From Vombatus ursinus (Eukaryota; Chordata; Mammalia; Diprotodontia; Vombatidae), in contig NW_020954610.1 of NCBI RefSeq assembly GCF_900497805.2, forward strand, positions 16,141,563-16,205,562: DNA of 64,000 bases. The letters are read 5' to 3'. Position numbers and translations under genes: made by a program. The notes beneath the pieces are model-generated. The model made no database searches, had not been told where the DNA came from, and worked only from the letters and a program-made list of their open reading frames with translations. Shown here piece by piece: positions 11,423 through 64,000 of the stretch; position 1 is the first letter of the stretch, and the number at the start of each line of letters is the position of its first letter.

Positions 11423-11710
11423 GGCCCCGGCCTCCGCGACCCCCGCCACCCGCGCAGCTCCGGGAACGGCCACCACTCAGGCTGCCGCCCAGCCCAGCCC
11501 AGCCCTGAAGAAGATAAGGCGCTCCTTCCGCCTCCGGACACGGACAGCGCAGGCCCGCCCCTTCCCTAGCCCAGGAGCGCATGCGCCCTTCTGCTCAGCT
11601 CCCTCTCGTCCCTTCGGCCCCACTCCCTCTGAAATCGGACAATGCGCAGGCGCATTCAGAAGACCTAGAGTTGTGCGGTCTGCGTTTAACGCATGCGTAC
11701 TGGGCTAGGT
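11190..11710 (-). promoter_or_regulatory. NOMO CpG island and promoter with three NRF1-like palindromes
   Basis: This is a short stretch dense in CpG inside otherwise AT-rich, CpG-poor DNA. It spans NOMO exon 1 and its upstream side. Three sites of the NRF1 type lie at 11577-11586 (GCGCATGCGC), 11643-11654 (TGCGCAGGCGCA) and 11689-11698 (ACGCATGCGT). There is also a GC-box-like stretch near 11553-11561. No TATA box was seen. The start of transcription is inferred to lie at roughly 11450-11600. Confidence 0.8.
11264..11422 (-). CDS. NOMO1: NOMO coding exon 1: signal peptide and mature N-terminus
   Basis: There are 53 codons from the ATG at 11422 to the donor GAG|gtgagg. Residues 1-29 are an Arg-bearing start followed by an Ala/Leu/Val-rich core, a classical signal peptide. 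Cleavage before SEDIVVG would match the human mature end. The ATG context is GCC-ATG-C. The open frame runs on upstream to 11476, but only with a GTG, so 11422 is preferred. The exon lies in a CpG island. It ends in phase 0, which joins to exon 2 (SLIE|IKLY). Confidence 0.93.
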
Positions 11711-12030
11711 TCCTTTATTTTGTAATTTACGATAATTTGTCCTTCCTCTGAGATTAACTTGAGTGTTTATATAGGGCTGGAGCCAAAGTGTTTGGGACTC
11801 CTGGGTTCTGTCCTTGGCTTCTCCAATGACGTTCAACGAAACATTTATTAAATGCCAGTTATGCAAATGGAAAGAACAACCACAAGTTTGACAGCAGAAA
11901 AGACTTATGAGAAGACACCTCAACCCACTCTTTGCGGAGTTTGAAGGGAAGGGGTTGGGGGGGTGGTCAATAGATGCGGAACACTGCCAATAGCTTCAAT
12001 TTTTTTCCCATGTATTGATAATAATAATAG
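11711..12030. other. NOMO-ABCC6 intergenic, first part: nothing recognised
   Basis: No repeat or gene was identified between the CpG island and the next MIR. Confidence 0.5.
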
Positions 12031-12255
12031 CATTTATATAGGTCTTTAAGGTTTGCAACGCACTTTACAAATATTATTTCATTTGATCCTCCCAACAACC
12101 TTGGGAGGTAAGTGCTGTTATTGTGTCCATGATGAGTAAATTGTAGGGAAGTTCCCAGAGTCCCTCAGCTGGTTAATATCAGAGGCTGGATTTAAATGCA
12201 GGCCTTTCTGATTCCTGGTCCAGCTCTCTATCCATTTCACCTAGCTGGTTGTATT
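12030..12255 (+). repeat. MIR-family SINE
   Basis: 'gtctttaaggtttgcaacgc' and 'acaaatattatttcatttga' lead to a head-end 'ctatccatttcacctagctg'. Confidence 0.65.
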
Positions 12256-12621
12256 GAAGGGTTTTGCTGAATTTTTTCTTCAACTCTTCCTCTTTTTTTC
12301 TCTTTTTCTTTAAAGAAAAAACTTAAGAAAGTAATAGAGAAAATGTTAACAACTCAGATTAAACCTAAAAGTAGGGAGGTGGGGTGGAGAGATGATTGTT
12401 AAACACTTAACACCACACCCCTGGGTGTAGAGAGGCAAAGAGTGTAAGAAGAGGGATCTTAACCCCTCTCATTAAAGACCAGGCTCCCAGGGAACTGAAT
12501 CCCGTCTAGACCACATGTATGGATACAGAGCAAAGGAGCCCCGTAGCAGAGAAGAAGAAGGTGCTATTCCCCAGCCCAATGAGCCCAGCATTGGCTCATA
12601 ATTGTTAAATAAGTATGCATG

Positions 12622-12668
12622 GAATATATACAAAATGAATACAATGAATATATACAAAATGAATACAA
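12622..12668 (+). repeat. 24-bp tandem duplication
   Basis: Two adjacent copies of a 24-bp unit starting GAATATATACAAAATGAATA, nearly identical. Confidence 0.85.
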
Positions 12669-13039
12669 GATAGTTTCGGGAGAGAGCTCTCTAATAGCTG
12701 CGGAATCAGGAAAGATTTCATGAAGAAGGTAGTGCTCAAGATGAGTTTTGATGAAAACCAGGGATTCCAAGAAGTGGTGGAGAGGAGGGAAAGTATTTCA
12801 GGCAAGAGGGACAGCCAGTGGAAAGGCTCAAGGACAAGAGTGTCCTGAGTGAAGAACCTCAAGTGGTCAGCAGGGATGGACCATAAAGTAAATGGAGGTG
12901 AGTAATGTGTAAGATCGGAAAGATAGGAAGGGACCAGGTTGTAAAGAACTTTAAAAGCCAATCTCAGAAATTTATATTTATCCTAAAAGTAATGGGGAGC
13001 CACTGAAGTTTATTGAGTCAGGATATAACATGATCGGAC

Positions 13040-13298
13040 CTTAGACAACGAGGTGGATTGAGTGCAGGGCCTAGAGTCAGGAAGACCTGAGTTCAGATTT
13101 GGCCTTGTATACTTGTTAGCTGTGTGACTCTGGGCAAATCACTTAACTTCAATCAGCCTCACTTTCCTCATTTGTAAAATGGGGGTAGTAATAGGGCCTA
13201 CCTTCGAGGGTCACTGTGAAAATCAAATGAGATAATATTTATAAAGTGCTTAGCACAGTGCCTGGTACGTAGTAGGCACATAATAAATACTTGTTTCC
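13040..13298 (+). repeat. CORE-SINE inserted in the L2 relic
   Basis: 'cctagagtcaggaagacctg' to 'cacagtgcctggtacgtagt'. Confidence 0.7.
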
Positions 13299-13550
13299 TC
13301 CCTGTATTTTAGGAAAATCACTTAGGCATCTTTGTGGAGGATGGATTGCAATGGGGAGAGAGTTGAGGCAGGGAGACTATAGAGAAGGTCTGGGTGATGA
13401 AAGCCCGGACTAAGGTGGGTCTCTGTGAGGGGAGAGAAGGCTACCTATACCAACAATATCATGGAGATGAAAAAGACAAGATTTAACAATTCATTGGATT
13501 GTAGAGGTGGATAACTAGAAGAATAGAACTGCCCTCAACAGCAATGTGAG

Positions 13551-13797
13551 TGGCAGCTAGGTGGCTCAGTTGACAGAGTGTTAGCCCTGTGTCAGGAGGA
13601 CCTGAGTTCAAATTTGGCCTCAGATATTTACTATCTGTGTGACCTGGACACATCACTTAACCCCGTTTGCCTCAGTTCCTCATCTATAAAATGAGCCGTT
13701 CTCAGCTCCAGAAATGGCAAACCGCTCTAGAATCTAGAAAACCTCAAATGGGGTAATGGAAAGTTAGACTTGACTAAAAACGACTCAACAATAACAG
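13551..13797 (+). mobile_element. MAR1 CORE-SINE inserted in the L2 relic
   Basis: A full MAR1 order: head 'gtggcagctaggtggctcag', CORE, then 'gaaatggcaaaccgctctag' and a CAATAA-type end. Confidence 0.85.
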
Positions 13798-14499
13798 CAA
13801 TAGGGAAAGTCAGAAATGGGGTGCATTTGAGGGGAAAGATAATGGCTTCTGTTTTGAAGGTGTTAAGTTTGAGATGCCTACAAGTCAGCCAATTTGAAAT
13901 GTCCGGTAGGTATTTGGTGATGCAAGATTGGAGCTCAAAAGAAACTAGGGCTGCATTTATAGATCTAGAAGTCATCTGAACAGTGATAATAACTGAACCT
14001 ATGGGCAGAGGAGGTCACCAAAGTGAGAGAATGTAGAGAAAAAAGAGAAAGGGCTCTGGGAGAGAGCCTTAGGATACACCCACAGCTAGTGGGCATGACA
14101 TATATGATAACCTAGCAATAAAGGAGTGGTCACATAGGTAGGAAGGAGGAGAATCAGAAGAGAGCAATATTGTGAAATCCCAGTGGATCTGGGTGAAGGG
14201 GATCAACAGTGTCAAAGGATGCAGAGGTCAAGAGGGATGATAATTGAGAAGAGGCAAATAGATTTGGCAGAGGATTAACAAAAACTTTTTGTCTGACTTC
14301 CTCAGAGCTCCATTTCTGAGATTCGTCATCCTCACTGAAGGAGGTGGAAAAAGTTTAGCCTCTCCAATTTGCTAATTCTCCCTGGTTCAAAGCAGGTTCT
14401 CTCTGGGAGGAGCAAGAGACCACCCAGTACATCATCCAGAAAACTGAACCACACTTGGCCTTGGAATTGGCCAGGGAAGCTCTGTACATGCCCCATGGG

Positions 14500-14658
14500 T
14501 TGTACTCCAATCCAACCCCTGCTATATTTAGTTATTCAACACAAAGAACTTGTGCCACACATCATTCAATTAAACCCCTTCATTTTACAGAAGAGGAAAC
14601 TGAAGCCCACGAAGAGGGAAGATCATGGTCCAAGAACTAACAGATGACAGAGCTAGGA

Positions 14659-14709
<51 letters not shown>

Positions 14710-14760
14710 AGCTTCTGGCTCCCAGGCCAGTGTCCTTTGCCTTGTAACACAATGCTGCCC
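14500..14760 (+). repeat. MIR with internal (CA)n
   Basis: The MIR CORE 'ttttacagaagaggaaactg' runs into a (CA) tract of about 24 units at 14662-14709. Confidence 0.7.
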
Positions 14761-14761
14761 A

Positions 14762-15205
14762 GTATCCTAACAGATCTTCAGGAAAAGTTGTTTGTGGCTC
14801 TGGGATATTGGCCCAACTATATCCCAGTGAGATTTTCAGAGTGTTCACACAGGGAACAAATTATTGACCAAGATGTAGCATATGAACACCCCGCCTCTCC
14901 TAACCATAAGTTATACATACAAACAGGGTCTTCCATCTCCTTTCACTTATCTGATTTCAGGACAGCTATGGCTGTGACCCTGACTCAACAGCAGGATCAG
15001 AGAGAGGGTATGTTTACAAATCAATGAGGAAGAGAAAGGTCAGTCCTAGAGTTGGTTTTTTTTCTCTAATGCCATTGAAGATTTGTTGACAACCGTCCCT
15101 CCCCTTCTCCTCCCACTTCAGGAATTATTGCCTTTTTAAGAGTCCTTTAATTTTGATTATAACAGACTGGAAAGAAAAACTTGAACAAGCAGAAAAGGAC
15201 TTAGG
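14762..15205. other. Intergenic: nothing recognised
   Basis: A 127-codon open frame crosses the CA repeat here, but it has no family likeness. Confidence 0.5.
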
Positions 15206-15209
15206 TGGC

Positions 15210-15600
15210 TAGACTATAAGCTCTTTGAGGGCAGGGACTATCTTTTACCTCTTTTTGTATCCTCAGTGCTTAATACAGTGCCTGGGCTGTAGTAGGTGCT
15301 TAATAAATGTTTATTGAGCAAATCTAATCAAGTCAAGACACACTATGAAGAACTTGCTATGTGTCAACCACTGTGCTAAGCACTATAGGATATGAAGGCA
15401 AGAGACAGTCTCTTTTCTCAAGGAGGTCACAGCCTAATGGGATAAAAAATAGGTAAACCACTATATACAAATTATATAGACAGGATAAATAGGAGATAAT
15501 CTTAGAGGAATGACACTAGCATTAAGTTAGGGGATCAAAAAAGGCTTCTTGTAGAAGGTGGGGTTTTAGCTGAGTCCTGAGGGGGGGACATTTTCTGTCC
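15210..15600 (+). repeat. L2 3' end plus antisense L2-type segment
   Basis: 15210-15320 is an L2 3' end. 15330-15600 ('tgtgctaagcactatagga', 'tgtagaaggtggggttttag') is an L2-related segment in the opposite sense. Confidence 0.65.
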
Positions 15601-15679
15601 AGTATCTGGACCCAACTTTGCTGGGGATACCCAATGTCTACTATAGATATCCCATTATCTAAAATTAAATATTTACATG

Positions 15680-15842
15680 GAGTGGTAGATAGAGTGCTGG
15701 ATTTAGAGTGAACTGGATACAAACTGCACTTAACACTCTAACCCCTCAGTGCCTCAGTTTCCTCACCTGTAAAATAAGGATGTTAGACTCAGTTGCCTCG
15801 AAGGTCCCTTCAAGTACTAAACGTTTGATCCCATGATACTCC
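15680..15842 (+). repeat. CORE-SINE
   Basis: 'agtggtagatagagtgctgg' to 'tttgatcccatgat'. Confidence 0.65.
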
Positions 15843-15844
15843 AG

Positions 15845-16409
15845 AGACATAAAGTAGACTAGGAGAATGAACATAAATGTTTCCCCTAGATTATACTGTC
15901 CTCAACTTTCCAATACACCCTCTATCTCCTCAGCACTACCCCCTCCTCCCAAGCTCTTAAAAGGCCAAACCTCTTAACCTTTGAAATAAGTCAAGCTAGT
16001 TAAGAACTGCAGATTTCAAATTTAGGATCACGCTGCTAACAAAACTTTGGACATTGTGACAATTTAAGAGTAAGGACCATCTAACCACTTTAACCATTCC
16101 ACGCTAAACCCTTGCCAGATTCTTTTTTTTTTTTAAATGTGAGCTCCCAAAAAAGCACCTTGCGATCCAGTTTAACCTGATACTTCTTGCCTTTTTTCCT
16201 TTAGAGTTATTCCACAGTCTCTTTGGAGACTTGCATTCTGGCTTTTTCAGAGAATTGAGTCAGTAAGTCAACAGCCAGACCAAAAGGTCCATTGTGGGCA
16301 GGGTTCTCTGCGCTGGGTTCTAGGAAGGGGACCATCAGCTGCCCCACTCTGAGATAGAGCAGCAAGCTGGGAGGGGTTATTCCATGCCCCAGCCCCATTT
16401 TCTCCAGTT
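15845..16409. other. Region upstream of ABCC6: no repeat recognised
   Basis: This is non-repetitive by eye. The 16200-16409 part is GC richer and leads into the proposed ABCC6 promoter. Confidence 0.5.
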
Positions 16410-16598
16410 CCCCTTACCCCGCCCCACAGTAGACTCTGTGGCCCCAAGCTGGACCTTGCCCCAGGTCTGCTGATGAGGCACTTTGAATTCTTACCAGGAC
16501 CCCGCCCCCAACAATGTCCCTTCCGTTCTGGGAACCCAAGCTTTGCTACCAGGACAGCTCTGCAAGAAGGTCAGACATAACAAGATAAACGTGTCCAA
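16410..16598 (+). promoter_or_regulatory. Putative ABCC6 proximal promoter
   Basis: Two GC boxes (CCCCGCCCC at 16417-16425 and about 16500-16509) and an HNF4-type direct repeat, TGGACCTTGCCCC at 16450-16462, lie within 190 bases upstream of the proposed ABCC6 start codon. The stretch is richer in GC than its surroundings but is not a CpG island. HNF4-alpha control of human ABCC6 in liver is known. Function here is inferred from motif and position. Confidence 0.5.
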
Positions 16599-62789
<46,191 letters not shown>

Positions 62790-63435
62790 GTGTCTCTAAC
62801 TTCTTTCACTCTTATAATCCATTCCCCTAGATGTTTTGTAGTTCTCTCTTCTCTTCAGTAGGGTTCAGAGCCAGTGGTCTGCCTCAACTATACCTTACCT
62901 GGTATTCCCCTTCCTCTTCCTGGCATTCATCAGGAGCCCAGGTGTTATACTTCCGAGTACAGCCTGAATTCTGTCCTGGTCCTTGTGATTGAGGAAAAGA
63001 GACTCCCAGGGTCTTTCTATGCCTTAGAAAAGAACTGACAGCAAGAACCAAAGAAATCTCTAGATTTTGTGCTCCAGATATTTTGGATATGAGCCATAGG
63101 AAATAAACATGCAACCCCTTTCCCAAGCAAGCCTTCGTGTAGCATCTGATAATCTTCTCAAAGCAGGATGAGAAACTTCTCAGGAGACCAGGCCCCTGGG
63201 AAGAAGGCCAAAGATTCACCCAAATGGAACTTTCTTTATCACCCTTCTGTTTACACACACAAACTTGTAAATAGGTAACATGTCCTGACAATTCCCTGGG
63301 AGGGTTTTTCTGTTTAAAAATACACCCTCACTTTATACTTTCTGATTTACTGGGAGGAGATATTTCCTATATTCGTGACATTTAATTGAATTTAGAATAG
63401 TCTTTAAAGAAATGCAGTTTTGTGACATTCGAGTA
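62790..63435. other. ABCC6 intron 22, first part: nothing recognised
   Basis: No exon 23-like frame and no repeat identified. Confidence 0.5.
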
Positions 63436-63439
63436 GTGC

Positions 63440-63715
63440 TCTCTCTGTCTCTAATTTGCTGTGTGACCTTGGTAAAGTCACTTCATTTATCTAGGTCTCA
63501 TTTTCCTCATCTAAACAGTGAGGGGTTTGGATTAGAAGGCCCCTTCCAGCTCTCAGGAGTCTAAATATGGACTATATAACAATTGGGATTAAGCCAATAA
63601 AGTATTAGATCATAGATGTTAGATGTTAAAGGTTGTCTAGTTTAACCTTCTCAGTTTACACATGAGGTGACTAACTAAGGCCCAGACAGGTTATGGGACT
63701 ATCAGAGTTCTTTGA
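63440..63715 (+). repeat. CORE-SINE and MIR fragments
   Basis: 63440-63560 ('gctgtgtgaccttggtaaag', 'agaaggccccttccagctct') and 63610-63715 (MIR-like). Confidence 0.55.
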
Positions 63716-63844
63716 GTGAATTATTAATGAGAAAATGAGATTGTTATAATTATATCAATTATGTAAAACTTAAACAGTTTGCTTTCTTTAGTAGGTTTAC
63801 GCTTATCCTAGCCATGCTTTGAATTTGCTTAGTTAACCCCTTCC

Positions 63845-64000
63845 TAGGCAGCTAGGTGGCATAGTGGATAGAGCAGTGGGCTTGGAGTCAAGAAGATCTG
63901 AGTTCAAATCTGGTCTCGGATACTTACTAGCTGTGTAACCTTGGGCAAGTCACTTGACCTCTGTTTGCCATCTGTAAAATGGAGATAATAATAGCATGTA
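63845..64000 (+). mobile_element. CORE-SINE cut by the window end
   Basis: 'taggcagctaggtggcatag' through 'gagttcaaatctggtctcgg' to 'aaaatggagataataatagc'. Confidence 0.8.

Larger units (their letters stand above)
12690..14330 (-). mobile_element. L2 LINE ORF2 relic split by two SINEs
   Basis: The minus-strand translation keeps the C-terminal part of an L2/CR1-clade reverse transcriptase protein: 'ALKVLYNLVP'-like AFKVLYNLVPSYLSDL near 12900-12960, and LPDISNWLTCRHLKLN near 13860-13920. SINEs at 13040-13298 and 13551-13797 interrupt it. It has many frame breaks and is ancient and dead. Confidence 0.75.

Noticed and set aside
11280-11708. 142-codon plus-strand open frame across the CpG island
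   Set aside because: It is antisense to NOMO exon 1. Its length comes from high GC, with Ala/Pro/Ser-rich translation and no family likeness.
62790-63435. ABCC6 exon 23
   Set aside because: I searched all frames for the next TMD2 segment and found no match; the 135-codon minus-strand frame there has no likeness.

Overview
The window looks like marsupial nuclear DNA. It is dense in tRNA-headed CORE-SINEs of MAR1/WSINE1 type, MIR, L2, CR1/L3, marsupial-type L1 3' ends and hAT fragments. It carries two multi-exon genes of the conserved mammalian pair NOMO-ABCC6, arranged head to head as on human 16p13.11. The poly(A)-tailed SINEs suggest an Australian marsupial, but the sequence alone does not fix the species.

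Layout. Positions 1-11422 hold the 5' part of NOMO on the minus strand (coding exons 1-6, about the first 192 residues). It starts in a CpG island at about 11190-11710 that carries three NRF1-like palindromes. Positions 11710-16400 are intergenic and filled mainly with an antisense L2 relic split by SINEs. From about 16410 to the window end lies ABCC6 on the plus strand. Coding exons 1-22 (3004 coding nt, about 1001 codons) were placed by reading frame, splice sites and similarity to ABCC6. They encode TMD0, TMD1, all of NBD1, the linker and the start of TMD2. Human ABCC6 has 31 exons, so about nine lie beyond position 64000. No frameshift or stop was seen in any exon of either gene, and every exon-exon phase fits.

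The two genes have unrelated jobs. NOMO is a subunit of the ER multipass-translocon (BOS) complex. ABCC6 is a liver/kidney plasma-membrane ABC transporter needed for ATP release and plasma pyrophosphate. Their pairing is ancient synteny, not an operon. The promoters also look different: CpG/NRF1 for NOMO, GC boxes plus an HNF4-like site for ABCC6.

I found no new multi-gene system. The observations most worth a second look are: (1) a decayed second copy of NOMO exon 2 and its flanking introns inside NOMO intron 1; (2) two antisense full-length 7SL RNA retropseudogenes in ABCC6 introns 6 and 9; (3) the NRF1 cluster and the HNF4-like element; (4) a hAT element with an intact 8-bp target duplication inside a CR1/L3 copy; (5) several SINE and LINE insertions lying within tens of bases of ABCC6 splice sites.
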